This document shows positions 41,521-54,884 of a stretch of DNA of 64,000 bases, one piece after another; within the stretch, counting starts at the first letter, position 1; the number at the start of each line of letters is the position of its first letter. A program made the position numbers and the translations under genes. The notes beneath the pieces are model-generated. The model made no database searches. It was not told the DNA's origin and saw nothing but the letters and a program-made list of their open reading frames with translations. The stretch spans positions 237,734,079 through 237,798,078 of the forward strand of contig OU015490.1 of assembly GCA_907164885.2 (NCBI GenBank), given 5' to 3'. This stretch comes from Dolomedes plantarius. Taxonomy: Eukaryota; Arthropoda; Arachnida; Araneae; Dolomedidae.

Positions 41521-44500
41521 TCTCAAATAAAAAATGTTTCTACGGTTACTTAAAACCCTAATATCTTCAAAATAAAGTTTTCTATCAGTTTAGATATCAA
41601 TATAGAATGGAATTTCTTATCATATTCAAGACTTTATCGAAGACAACACTGTCATGAACTGAACTCTAGTATTAATTACAATCCGGGTTTTTTTTTTTTT
41701 TTTTTTGCACCAGATACAGAATATTTTTTAAAAATATGTAGATTATTACGTCATATTCATGTAACTTTTTTTCCGAAAAAGAATAAAAATCATTTTGCTT
41801 CGTACTATACAAGTTAAGTTAACATAGTTAATAAAGTAGCTTGCATTTAATCAGCATTCAGTTTGCAGCATATTTGTTTTGTGGTCCATTTAACTTTAGT
41901 TAACCAGTTCCTAACCCCTTTGTAATGATATGTAACAATTTTTTTTTTTATTTATTCAATGAAAAGTATAAATTACGTAGTCTTTATAAAAAAAATGACA
42001 TATTTAATTATAAGCTGGTTGTTGTAACCTTGGATGAGTGAAAAAAAAAATCTTTAACCTGAAATGTAATTTTCAGAAAGGGGTTAAAATTAACTCATAT
42101 TAGGATCTAACCTAATAGTATTTTAAGAAGGTTTTGCAGGGGTAAGTTATAAGAGTATAATCTATATGCTAAATAACTCAGCAGACTTCGGTTAGCTAAG
42201 TAGTTTCACAGGAACAAGTCATAATCTGAGTTTGCCTGCGGTTTAATAAAGTAATACGTAAATAATTTCTTAAATCATCGCCTCTTTAATCTACATAGTT
42301 CTACGTATAGAAACTTTACTTGGGGTGGTAAATGACCGGGAAATATGTCGGTATTAAAGTGACGTATTAAGATACTTTTTACCCATTCGTATCTTAACGG
42401 TTATTACAACTTTGCTATAAATTGTATTTAATGTGAGAGTTATCACTTCTAGTAACATTATTACTTTCTGACAAACATCATGGTCACCCTCCCCCGAATT
42501 TAATTCTTTTAATTAAAGTTATTGTGCATAGAAACGAATCCTTACTTGACAGTTAGATTGGAATATAATGACGGAACTATTTCAAATTTATAAATGTAAA
42601 ATGATGCAAGTGGAGATCATTTCGAATGAATCGTGATATATCTCCCTCTTAAGAAATCATCCCAGGAGTTTGGTATTTGTTACATTATATCAAAGATGGA
42701 TTCAACAATCCTAAATATGAACTTTTATCACACTTCGTGGTCCTATTTGACGATTTTACGTCATTTTCCTTAGTACGTAAAGAGAGCTTATTCCTAAGTT
42801 AATAGCATCACAACAAAACACATATATTCTTTTGAAACTGAAACTCTGTACTATCATATGATGGTAAAATAAATAGACAGATATCATCATTGTCAACTGT
42901 CGTACGAAAAATCTTAACCAGAAATTATAAAAGAGAAAATAAAAAAGATCGTGTTATAAACGATAAGAAGCTATCATTTAACCTATTAACGATCGCATCA
43001 TTTAAAAAAAAAAAAAAAACAGTAAAAAAGAGCATATTTTTTCCGGAGGATTCCATTTATTTCTTGATCTGCCAGAACACAAAATCCCCCAGTCTATTTA
43101 TAATGCCATCCCCCAATTACATTATAAATTGACTGGTGCTGCCATCTGGTATGTAAAATTGGAAATACATTTTTTTCAGGATAAATGAAGTGGATTGTTT
43201 TAAATATTTTTGGTGTGTTACTTTCCAACGATCCAGCCCGGAAGTATTACGGACTGGAGAAATAGAGTATAAAACCTCACCCCGTAATTTTGGCGGGAGC
43301 GAGAAGGGATGGGTTTAAAAAAATCTTCAGAAAATGAATTTGAAAGTGGACGATGTCACTTAAAATAGTCAAATAAAATAATTTTAATTTGCTTTCAAGT
43401 AATTTTAGAAAAGAGTGTGTATTATCTTATTCGTTTTTTATCATTTTTAATAAAAAAAAAATATGTTTTTTTAAAGCTGGGTTTTTTTAATTACTTTCTT
43501 CATTGCTATCCGGGTTTATTATATTTCTCTCTCCGGGAGCCGTGGTTACAATGCATGCTATACCAGTTTTCAACTAATCTTTATTCACTACGTGAATGGA
43601 TTCTACAATCAACGCTGGATAAAACAAAGAATAAAACATAGCAAATCAATATAGTCGCAAAGTATACTCCTACTCGGACACCACACAACAAAACATCCTG
43701 ACGAATATCGAATCTCTCACCCTAGGCTTGAACTTCCATTGATGACTTCCTACACTAACCTTTCATTTAAATTGTGCTTTATATTCTCATTCAGCTGCGA
43801 ATGATAAAAAATATCATGTCTCTTGTTAGGCATTCCCGATAACGAGATGGATAAAACGTTCCTTTTGCTTACTATTATATAACATCAGTCCATATTCAGA
43901 ACTATACATAATAAAATGTCTTTCACAATTTTTAAAGATCCTGGGACAAAAATCTCCAATAAAAGTCGCATATTTGTTCTCTAGGCTTAAGACATTCCAT
44001 TTAGCTGTTCCAGTCCAATAACAAATGGTATGATTTTACGATTTTACATAACCATCTGCAAAATTTTTATCTCGCACTCAGTGAACTCGGCTGAACATTT
44101 ATATACTTTAAGCCTATTTATTTCGAAATGGAATTTTTCTAGATTAGCTTTATTTGAAAGGAGATGTCTAAAATTCTCTCAAAGGTATCTCCCTGCAATT
44201 TCGTTCAACCTTCCTTTATTTTGTTTTTATTAAACTGTTTTCCTGAATTTTGACTTATGGCTTAAGATATCTGCAATTTTGTTTCTTTCAACGGCAAAAA
44301 ATACTCTGAAAGTTTTATAAATATTTTATTTTCAAATTGTAAATTCAAATTTTCAAATAGTTTTATTTTCATATTTTTGCAACTTTATAATGCTAAAGTA
44401 TGAAAGAGATATGCAAACACAGCAATTCTTTCGTCTGATGTAAAATCAAAGATAGTTAAAATTGTGTACTTTATTCTTTTAAACAAAATATTTCAAATTG
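41521..44500. other. AT-rich spacer with one dispersed repeat at 42985-43175
   Basis: At 42985-43175, gcatattttttccggaggat, catttatttcttgatctg, caattacattataaat and gctgccatctggtatgtaaa match 62330-62430. Frames at 42890-43132, 43417-43641 and 44030-44233 show no family features. Nothing else recognised. Confidence 0.45.
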
Positions 44501-44505
44501 TTAAC

Positions 44506-44506
44506 G

Positions 44507-44578
<72 letters not shown>

Positions 44579-44626
44579 GTGTATGTGTGTATGTGTATGT
44601 GAGTATGTGTGTATGTGTGTGTGTAT
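44506..44626. repeat. (TA)n then (GTAT)/(GT)n compound microsatellite
   Basis: About 62 bp of TA repeats followed by about 58 bp of tatgtgtg-type units. The 116-residue frame on the minus strand across it is an artefact. Confidence 0.97.
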
Positions 44627-44910
44627 AAAAGATCTCATTAAAATGAGATAGTTTCGGAAACAAAATCTTTTGAAATGAAAATCGCAGAAATAAAATTATG
44701 TGTTCTTTACCCCTGGCTTTTGTAGGTGTAGGGAAAGATTTAATTATGTATAAGGGCTGGTAGGTATGGAAAACTAAAAAAATGAGGAAATAAATTTTAA
44801 AATAAATAAAGATTATAAAACACAGTAAGTAAACCGAAAACAATAACGTATTCGGTAGAAAATTAAATTGGTTTCAAAATGTTCGTATAAATCTGTATCG
44901 CGAAATGTAT

Positions 44911-45666
44911 TCTATACTGTAGTATATATAAATCAGTTCCGTGACTGACTGTCTCACAGACTGACTGACAGATAACGCACAGACCAAACCGCTAGACCTA
45001 AAGGGCTGAAATTTTGCATGCTGCTTCTTCTTATAGTGTAAGGATGCACTAAGAAATATTTTTTAAAAGTTCTTTTTAGATTTTTTAAAATTAAATATTT
45101 AATCTCTGTTTGTAGCATTTTAAAGTTTGCTTTTCAAATAATAATCTGAGGGTTATAAAATTTATATCACGAGAAAGATCCTAAAAATTAATTTAAAATG
45201 AAATATTTTTCAAATCTTTACCTCCAATTTCTGATTTTTGGTGATTTTTAAAGATTAATTTTTAGAATTTATTTTATTAAATGCTGATCACGTGGTTTCT
45301 TTTCTTTTTGTGATACTTTAAATTAATTTTGCGTCACGGGCATAACAATGAAATAAATTGACAAAAAAGTATTAAAATACGGTAAAAGATAAAATTTTAC
45401 CACTAGATTAATTGAGATGGAAGTTTTTTTAAGAATTTAATTCAAATTAGTATGTTTTATGGATATTAAACGTACCAATTAATTGCATACATTGACCGTT
45501 GTATTTAATTTGAATATTTTATTCTACATTATTTTGTCTATAAAAAAATCCGTTACAATGTTTTTTATAAATATATTTTTGGGGGTTTTTTGGGCATTAA
45601 TTGCATACCTTGATCGTTGTATTTAATTTGAATGTACTCCGTCGCGAAGCACGGGTATTCAGCTAG
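44911..45666 (+). mobile_element. Helitron copy H5
   Basis: Begins near TCTATACTGTAGTATATATA (preceded by T rather than A) followed by cagttccgtgactgactg, and ends GGGTATTCAGCTAG with T outside. Hairpin CCGT-cgcgaagc-ACGG lies before the end. Contains the shared internal landmarks accgctagacctaaagggct, gggttataaaatttatatca and gctgatcacgtggtttc. The 3' 60-bp motif attaattgcatac-ttga-cgttgtatttaatttgaa occurs twice (45478 and 45596), a small internal duplication. Non-coding. Confidence 0.85.
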
Positions 45667-46725
45667 TGTCGTATAAAATTATATTTCATAAGCAATTATT
45701 TTTCTAAACACTAAGCTTGTTATAAAGAGAGAAATAAACAATTAAAATAAATATACGTCCAATCACACGCTTTACCATATTTTGAACACATCATGTATAG
45801 TACAAAAAATGATATTTCAAATGAAGATTTTCTGTATACTAAAATGGTGCAATTACTAATTCTGACAGTGATAAACTTAAACTACTCCTTCCCCAATTTT
45901 TCAATACACTTTAGCTAAAGTGTTAAATAAAATGAGCTGTTCACCAACTACCAAGAGACAGAAAGACAAGAAAGACGAGACTGTGTAATGACATAGGCTA
46001 ATTCTGGGCTTACACGTAGATTACGGCTACTTAAAGGGTATTATCTCTCACTAAATAAAAATTAATCTCTTTGGTAATTACAAGAAAAAAGGTTTAGCAG
46101 AGATCGGCACGTAAATTAGAATTTTTGTTTGCATTATTTTGGAAGGAATATCAAGCCGTTAGTGAAATGTTTCATATTTTTCTATCGTATATCTGGCACT
46201 TGTGATATATATTCACATGAACACGTAATTTAAACGTGGAACGTAAGTAACTGTAAAATTATTTAAAGTTTTAGTATTATATGCAAGGATATAAAGTTCT
46301 GAATCAATGTCGTTTAGCACTTGCTTCCTCCTGATAATAATAGAAACCCTATGGTTAATTCAATAAACTATATTTAAAGCATCTTATGTTGATAAAAAAA
46401 ATAATCGATGAAGGGGAAATTGTTAGGCTTAATTTATAGGAAAAGTCAACTGTTTCTACTTCTCTCAGAACCAACAACCCACCAAAAAATAAGCCAGATC
46501 TTATCTCTTTCAGTAAGAAAACAATTTTAATAGGATATTTTATTGCTCACTCCAAAAGATTAGGCTACGATGATCTAAATACCACTGGAATTGAGGTGAA
46601 GAACTTACTGTCTCCATGAACATACAACCTCATTAGAACTTATTTATCAACCGGAGGATCCTCTTACTTTTTTTCAAAGTAAAGGTTATACGTGCTCGCT
46701 TGATCTTGTGTTTGCTTATTTTGAC
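45667..46725. other. AT-rich spacer
   Basis: Nothing recognised. Confidence 0.5.
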
Positions 46726-46731
46726 TTATGT

Positions 46732-47520
46732 CCTTATACAGGATTCCCCACCTATATGCCTTACACCACCCTTAACTCCTAAACGGTGACAGCTTAGGCC
46801 ATAAAGTTGTTGTCTAGGTATAGTAAAAAGGCTATGCGCTACTCGATGAGACAACTTACAACACCACCTACCGGCAAATGTTGAAATTAGCGTTCTTATC
46901 TCAAAAACGGTACGAGATACGGGAAAAAAGTCAATTACAAAGTTGTTCAGCATCACCGATTTAGTAAGAAAAGATACATTACGCACATCAATACTGAAAA
47001 CAGAATGTAAAAAAGGAACATTTGTTTGGTCGTGATTTTCAACACTATGGTGTCGTGAAACGCGAGCGAAGATCGAAAAGATCACTACACGGACTAAACA
47101 CCAGCCTGTGTTCTTGCGCAGGGGAAACGCATTTTCAGCAATATAATTAAATGGTCCTGAAGATAGGAAAGTGTCTCAGTTTCTTTCTTCCACTCTTTAT
47201 GACATGGCAATTTTCGAAATCGTGACCAAACAAATGTTCATTTTCTACATTCTGTTTTATGTATTAATGTACGCAAGGTGTTTTTTCATACTACATCGAT
47301 GATGCTGAACAACTTTTTAATTGACTTTTTACCCATATGTCGTACCTTTTTTTGAGATAAAAACGCTAATTGCAAAATTTGCCAATAGATGGCATTGACT
47401 GATGTTTCCTCGAGCAATGCATAGCCTTTTTACTATACCTAGACATCAACTACATGGCCTAAGCTGTACCCTTTTAGAAGTTAAGGGGTGTGTAACGGAT
47501 ATAGGTGGGAACCCTGTACG
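46732..47520. mobile_element. Foldback element with ~315-bp arms
   Basis: The left arm 46732-47046 and the reversed right arm 47205-47520 align over nearly their whole length: cacctatat-c-ttacac-acccttaact, acagcttaggcca, gttg-tgtctaggtatagta, aaaaggctatgc, tagcgtt-ttatctcaaaaa, gttgttcagcatca-cgat, acatttgtttggtc. About 160 bp lie between. A minus-strand frame of 119 codons covers the left arm, but the mirror arm is not open in the same way, so I do not call a gene. Class unknown. Confidence 0.8.
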
Positions 47521-48044
47521 TATAACATTAAATGTCATTGTACATCCCGATTCTGGATATGGGATATCTGTGGCTTCCATACCTACTCTGCACTAAATAA
47601 GTTTTTTCTATAACTTCTTCCAAAATATTGTTTTACTTTAAGAAAGATAATTAGTATTTTATGAGCCATCTTGATCGTGTTCTCACAGCGACAAATTTTT
47701 ACACTTATCAGTCACCTATTAAATTGAACTCTGGTATACACCATTGCGTCATTTCAAATATCTCCAGAGAGAGAGTTAAAGTTTATAAGTGTTTTTGGTC
47801 TAAAGATTTCTACGAAGTGAAGGCAAACCACACTCGCCATAGGAGGAAGAAACAACTGTCTGGTAAATATGGGGAGGTTTAATCTTACACAAATAAGCAG
47901 TTCTTTTCAAACTATCAATCCTGAAATCTAAACGAAAGACCTTTATAACTTAATATTTAAAAAAAATTAAAAAAACTATAAAACACATGGCAAACTTATA
48001 GGTTCTATTCAAATATGCTAAATAAATATCCCCTCATTAGTATG

Positions 48045-48093
<49 letters not shown>

Positions 48094-48486
48094 CCTGAAA
48101 GGGAAAACAAGCTCATATTTACATGGCTGGAGCTAGACTCAGCGTGAAAGGAATAAAAGTTAAATTTTGAAGCAGTCCAGCCGAATTTCTTGTTGTAGCG
48201 ACATAAGTACATCCGTTCATTCCGGAACGGCTCGGAATAATATCACCTTTCAACATTAAACGTGAGAAGGCGAGGGGAACATGTGACTATTATTTGTGGG
48301 GTCCGCAAATTTTGGGGTTTGCGATGCTAACCCACTCATGAATTCCATACACGTGTAGAAATGCAAAGGCATGCGATTCATGGGAAGTTCTGTGACTAAG
48401 GGTTTGAAAGCGATAAATTAATATTATTGGGGATTGGAGTTAGGAAAGGGAGTTTAACTGCTAGAATGGAGGTCGTAATATTTAAG

Positions 48487-48528
<42 letters not shown>

Positions 48529-51390
48529 ATCCTAGATCGTTAAAAATTATCGTCTTTCTTCTGACAAGTATTTGCACAGGTTTTTGGTCAACACTACTCG
48601 AAATCCGAAAGGACGAGTTTTTGCGCAAAACAACTTCTGTTTAGAAAATTAGTCTAATTATTTCTTTAAAGTAACAACTGTTGAATCTAACATAATTTTT
48701 GAGACTCCTTTTCCTCTCAGAGATTGGAACTGTCTTGGAATCTCCTCCAAATTAAGAAATCTCTGGGAGAAGATCCCAACAACTTTGAATTCTTCAAACA
48801 TCTTCGACTGATGTCAAGAAGATCCCTCTTGAAGCTCTAGAATTATATCTAGGCAAAAGTCGAGGTTTCCATGCAGTAAAAAAGAGCAAAAATCTTGATT
48901 ATCTTGAAGTAAGGTGTGCCTAAAAAAGGATGAAAGCATACTTGCAGCTACAGATCCATCTAGCCCCTAGTAATCTTGGGAAGACTATAGAGAGATTAAT
49001 AGTATTTTTTCAATTATTTTCTTGAAGAACATACTATAAATGTAACTCAACAGGCGTTAGGAAAACCATTCCACAAATTAGCAAGCTACTCACTTTCACA
49101 AGTTATTAGATTATTTGGACATTAAATGACATTAAATCTTATAATTTGAACTCCCATCTCTCTTTTTTAAGCCAAGAGTTCAGACTGACTTAAACGAGGA
49201 GAAGTTTCTAGCTGTACTTCAGCCGTACAATTTAGCCTTTCAGCTGTGCTCTGCTTTTCAATAAATCAGTGGTATAAAGTGTGGATTATTTGCTGATGGA
49301 TTTTTTTTTTTTTTTTTTTTGGGGGGGGGGGGTATGGTGATCCTAGAAGAAATCCAAAGGATATTAATGAGGAAAATAGTAATGATATTCTAAATGTCCC
49401 ACATCATTTCGGTATGGAAAACAACAACATTAATCTCTTCAAGAAGGTTGCCAAGACGTTTTGCTTCGCTCTTCAGAATATTATGCCACAGCTTTTTTTA
49501 AAAGAACAACCCTCTGAAGCATATATTTACAAGTATTGTGTTTGACTTTAAAATCAATTTAAAACACCATTTCGATCATATTGAAGAAAGGGTGTATAGA
49601 AGAATGCTGAAATGGCTTGCAGATTGAATTTGGAGCTGTGCTCACACTACCTTAAATAACATCTACAAATCTTTAAATTTTGACAATTATAACAAATTGC
49701 TGCGAGTCACTCATATAGGCATCTGAGAATTCGCTTAATAAATTAGCAAAGTAAGAACATCTGGTTCTGATATTAATTTCCGAAGCGGTAAAATGACTTC
49801 AATAAAATCTATGCTTTTCTTGAGTAATAACAATATGACTCATAACATAATTATAGAGAAGGCAGTCATATTATACTAAAAATTATTTAGAATTCCCGAT
49901 TCCTCGAGGAAAACTATCAGCTTCAACCATAGGCGTAGCGTACTTCTAACTTTTTGGGAGGCATGAATGGAATTCAGCTTGGACCCTCCTCAGCGCACTG
50001 ACTGCAGGACGGTCCTTAAAATATAAAATATTATGATTTTTTTTAATTGAATAAAAATAGAATTGATGTTTGAGTAGTATTCAAAAGTTATACAATGAGA
50101 AAAATAAATACAATATCAATAAAATGAGAAAAAAATATAACATCGAATTTTAGTTATGGATCATATTATTGTTAAAAATTATGTTAAGGCTAAAGACATA
50201 ATCGGAATCTTCGATTTCACAGTTTGAAAAAGCGCGGAAAAAGCAACTTTCTTAAAAGTTTTCTACAATTTTCTGATTTTTACTGAACTTCTACTAACGT
50301 TTTAATTTATTTCAAGTTAAGTCAGGGGGGCACGTGACCCCCCCCCCCTAAAATCTCACCGCCGAGTGAAATACAAAAGTTGAGGAAAGGACATCACATA
50401 TCTTTATTATAAAATTATACATCTTAGTCATGAAGGCAAAACTTTTAAAAAAATATTTAAATAGGAAACCAAAAGAGTTTCTTTAATTTTGTCACTTATA
50501 ATTAATAATGGGCAAACTATGTTTAAAAGAAGGAGATTTGGAAAGACATTTTGTGGGTTAGTCATCCTACGCTCGTTGCAGTCTTTGTGTTAATAAACAG
50601 ACCCAGGTTCTTGAAGGTTTATAAATTCAATTAAATGATTTTCAAGCCAGATATATGTTCGCATATAATTACAGTCAATGACTTATTAAGAAAGAGACTA
50701 TATTAAATGCCTGGATGAAATAAAAGCACTGCTTAATATTACAAACATGTGAAAATTAATGTGCTTTCTTCCGAACTCCCTTATTAGTTTCCTGAACAAT
50801 AAATCAGCAGGATAGAGTTAATCCTTAGTTTAAGCTTCAAAGTCGAGTTCTATTCCAGATTTAAATGAATTTACCAAGGTTCTCTACACAACAGATTATT
50901 TATAGCTTATTGATCTTGAAAATACAGGTTGAATAATATTGGCCTTGTTCCATTAATATTTACTAGCAACAGTTAATCTCATGCGTTATGGCTGAAACGC
51001 ATGTAATTCCCTACAGATTTAGCGTAAATCTTCCCTTTTCTATGGGCTACATTCAGCTAATCATGCCTATATATTAACTTTAACATTTTTCAACAAGCGA
51101 TGAAAAATACAGATGGAATAAACACCTCCCTGTCATTCCTTATTTTGTGCCCGATATAATCCCACTATTGTTTAAAAAGACTATATATTTACCTCCCATT
51201 CTCACAGAAATATTTATTAACCTCAGCATTTATTAATTATTTTAGAAAGTTTTGGTCATTTAGTTCTGCCTGTTTTAATAAAAATCCATCAAAAACTTTG
51301 AACATTAAAAAAAGGATTCTAGTGAATGTAATTGGAACGTTTACTCCCGTCACCCATGTTTAGTCTAAAATAGGCCATTCGCATATAATT
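47521..51390. other. Spacer with two (TA)n tracts, a poly(T)-poly(G) run and repeat scraps
   Basis: TA repeats at 48046-48092 and 48489-48525. T about 20 followed by G about 11 at 49302-49332. At 49924 cataggcgtagcg and at 50335-50350 cacgtgaccccccccc resemble parts of a GGCGTAGCC-type DNA element, but ends do not pair. The frame at 47661-47882 has no family features. No gene seen. Confidence 0.4.
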
Positions 51391-51392
51391 CT

Positions 51393-51689
51393 ATGAGGTT
51401 ATGTATCCGGGAGAAATTGAAGGGCCTATTTTATCAAGAATTATTTGACAGAAATCCTAATAAGTTATGGGTTGTTAATAGTGCATACATTCCAGATTTT
51501 CCAAGGAAAGATTCGGTGTCCATGATACGGCATTTAACTATCCATGACTGTTTGGCTAAACATCTGACCCGCTTGAAAATTCTACAGAGTCCTTTCTGCA
51601 CTATTTATGATAAACCAATAGTTATCGGCATTTCCCACCTCCAGACCTGTGAGGCACTGACGGCAGGAATTCTCTTTAGCCGATATTGA
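51393..51689 (+). pseudogene. LINE ORF2 C-terminal fragment
   Basis: An open frame reads ...NKLWVVNSAYIPDFPRKDSVSMI-RHLTIHDCLAKHLTRLKIL-QSPFCTIYDKP...ISHLQTCEAL. The order (R-LT-HDCLA-HL-R, then SPFC-IC-like, then HLxxCxAL) matches the cysteine/histidine tail after RT and RNase H in Jockey/CR1-like LINEs of arthropods. GHD of the usual LTGHD is changed to IHD and the second Cys of SPFCTIC to Tyr. It stops at TGA after LFSRY. No upstream RT is attached, so it is a 5'-truncated or fragmentary copy. Confidence 0.75.
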
Positions 51690-51884
51690 GATGGCAAGAG
51701 CATTGAGCAATTTTTCTTGCTGTCCGGTTTCTTGTATCTTGTATCTTGTTGTTTTCGCTTATTGCTTACCATTGGAAATTAAAAAGAAATGTTTAGTCTA
51801 AACGAAAAAGAAAAGTGAACTTTGTTAAATAACTTATATTCTATAAAATATCGTAAATTAGGGTTTTCTTCTTTTTCTCTTTTT

Positions 51885-53000
51885 TTACCAAAATATTAAT
51901 AACAAATGAAAGAAATTCCTGACACCAATAAATATGAATATCCAAAATTATCTTTGAGAATATTACGGGATACGAAAGATCTCAGGAATGTATAATTAAT
52001 AATGGTAATCCGTAATAAAGAAATATTTTACTAATCAATATATCAACATGCAAAACGGGGAAAACAATCTTTTTGAGTTGAAAACGGAAAAGTTTTTATG
52101 AAGCATGATTGTTTTTTATAAAATCTATTCATAAAAGTGATTTTAATAAAAAAATTCAAAATTTTAGAAAATTACATAAAACTGATTTTTTTTAACAAAA
52201 ATATTAATAACAAACGAAAGAAATTCCTGACACCAATAAATATGAATAGCTAAAATTATCGTTGAGAATCTTATGTGATACGAAAGGTCAAAAGAATGTA
52301 TAATTAATGATGGTTATCCGTAATCAATAAATATGTTGCAAATAAATATATCAACATGCAAAATGGGGAAAACAATCTTTTTGAGTAGAAAACGGAAAAG
52401 TTTTTATGAAGCATGTTTTTTTGTCACAAAAGTTATTCATAAGAGTGATTGTAATAAAAAGATTTAATTTTAGAAAATTTCATGAAACTAAATTTTTTTT
52501 ACAAAAATATTAATAACAAACGAAAGAAATTCCTGACACCAATAAATATGAATAGCCAAAATTATCGTTAAGAATCTTAAGTGATGCGAAAGATCTCAGG
52601 AATGTATAATTAATGATAAAAATCCGTAATCAAGAAATATTTTACGAATAAATATATCAACATACAAAATGGGGAAAACAATCTTTTTCAGTTTACTTGG
52701 AAAAATGTTTATGAAGCATGTGTTATTGTCATAAAATCTATTCATAAAATGATATTAATTAAAAAAGATTCAAAATTTTTGAAAATTACATAAAACTGAA
52801 TTTTTTTTACAAAAATGTTAATAATAAACGAAAGAAATTCCTGACACCAATAAATATGAATCGCCAAAATTATCGTTGAGAATCTTACATGATCTCATGA
52901 ACGTATAGTTAGTGAAGGTAATGCATAATCTATTAATATTTTGCAAATATATATATCAACATGAGGCATGGGGAAAACAATATATGTCAGTTGAAAACTG
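51885..53000. repeat. Tandem array, ~307-bp unit, about 3.6 copies
   Basis: The marker agaaattcctgacaccaata occurs at 51911, 52219, 52525 and 52833 (spacing 308, 306, 308). Units share taaatatgaat, ccaaaattatc, gtataattaat, aacatg-aaa-ggggaaaaca and tttttatgaagcatg. The last copy ends near 53000. Copies differ at roughly one base in ten. Non-coding. Confidence 0.93.
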
Positions 53001-54880
53001 AAAATAAATTCTGTGCAATTTTGGATAAGAAACTACTCCATATTTTGTTTCAACCCTTAAAAATTACTTAAAATACTTATTAAATAAATATTTGGACAAT
53101 TATTCTCTCCTTTACCTAATAGCATTAGAATTTGCACAAGTATAAATACAATAGTAGGTGACGAACTTTCATGGAATGTAGGGTTATATGTATCCTAATT
53201 TTTTAAGCTAAAAAATGAAAGAAACAAGAAATAGAAAAATAGAAAATAGACATATAAGCCGGAGGTTTTTAAGATAAAGTAATACGTTAACAAAAATTTG
53301 AGTATTATATAGAAATTCATATTAACTGAATTGAATTCGTCACGTGACCTTCTTTCCCATCTCTAGGTTTCATACTTGCAATATCTGAAGAGCGAGTTTG
53401 AGATTATACCAGCCTATTTTTACCATGTTTTTAACTAACTTCCTGGCTAGCATTTGAAACTTTTAGAATAGTTCTGAACACGATAGCAATGCATTATTTT
53501 GATACTTTTAGGTATCTTTAAGCAGAATTAAATTCATTTTCACTTATTTTTATTTAATTTTGTTTTCTAGACTGGTGCAGCCATCTATTGGCCGGGACGG
53601 GAAAGAAAAGTTAAACGCAAGTTAACTTGCAATTAACTTAATTTTCTTTCAAGTTGACTTTTTAAAAATTTTTTGAGGGATATTTCATCAAAAAAATTTT
53701 TAAAAAGTATTTATTAATACATAGAATTGTCAAGTTTATATGATTCAACAGAAAATTTGAAAAAATGGTATATAAAAAGTTATTTTTATATTGTAATTAT
53801 TATACTTAGTTTTAATGCAAAATATAGACGATTGTATCGTCTTAATATCTTTAAAAGTTTTTTATGCAAATACCGTATATATCGTTTCTTCAGTGTAGAA
53901 ATTCAACACCCCACAGACCAATAAAAATCCTTATGGAGCTATCTCAAAATCTAAGAAAAGTAAACAATAATTATTCATCAATACCTGCGATGTATTGTAA
54001 AACATTTAAATTATATTTTTGAAAAACTAGACTACTTCAAAAGAGGATCGGAAGCAAAAGTTGAATAAATACTAATCTAGATAGATCTAAATTCTAAATT
54101 ATTCTCAAAATGTTTAACCTTTTGTATGCAACATAATATAATGCTGATATCTTTTAACCGTTAGCTAATGAGTTACTATACACATATATGTGCTTTTGTC
54201 TGCAGTAGAAGTTGAAGAAAATATCCCATGTCATTATTATCTTTCGCAGTTTGTTCTTAACTCGAAATTGTTATCCAAATATAATAGCGAGAACTAAACA
54301 TGTGCTTTCAGCGGAAAGTTTCCTTAGAAAGTTTTCTTATTCTTTTCTACTATAACGATAATTCAGTCGCGTCAAATAGTTTTAATATGTTCACTATCAG
54401 AGGAAAGATCATGCTTTTGGTTAATGAAAGAGATTTAAAAAGAGCAAAACGTATTCATTCAATTAATAAACGGATTTATGTGATTCAGTTCAATTTCCAA
54501 GATGAGTTTTCACCGTCAAATGCATGCTTGAAACTGTATTTGAGAGCTTATTTTTAAGCTTCATCAAATTATACTATTTTCCTACGTTTAGTCTTTTATA
54601 CGATTTTCTAAACGTTCAGAACGAATTTTCTATACGCTCCGTTTAATTAACAATCGCCTAAGCGTTTTCTATGACGTTAGAAAATTAATAACTCATCAGT
54701 GGCGTTTGTAGATCTCTTATGAATGGAAGTTGATGCTGTTACGCAAATTACCTTAAAATAACCTTTTATTAAGCGATGATAAAATGCTCTAATAAACTTT
54801 TAGTAATAAAGTGCAAAGTAATGGTAAAATATATATTAAAGCTCATTTATTTTATGATTACATTATAATTAGAAAGCTTG
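53001..54880. other. AT-rich spacer
   Basis: No recognised element or gene. Frames at 53727-53924 and 54300-54557 show no family features and AT-driven composition. Confidence 0.5.
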
Positions 54881-54884
54881 CTGA

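Noticed and set aside
46726..47085. 119-codon minus-strand gene
   Set aside because: It lies within one arm of a foldback repeat, and the mirror arm does not keep the frame.
51393..51689. Host gene
   Set aside because: The His/Cys layout matches the tail of LINE ORF2 proteins.
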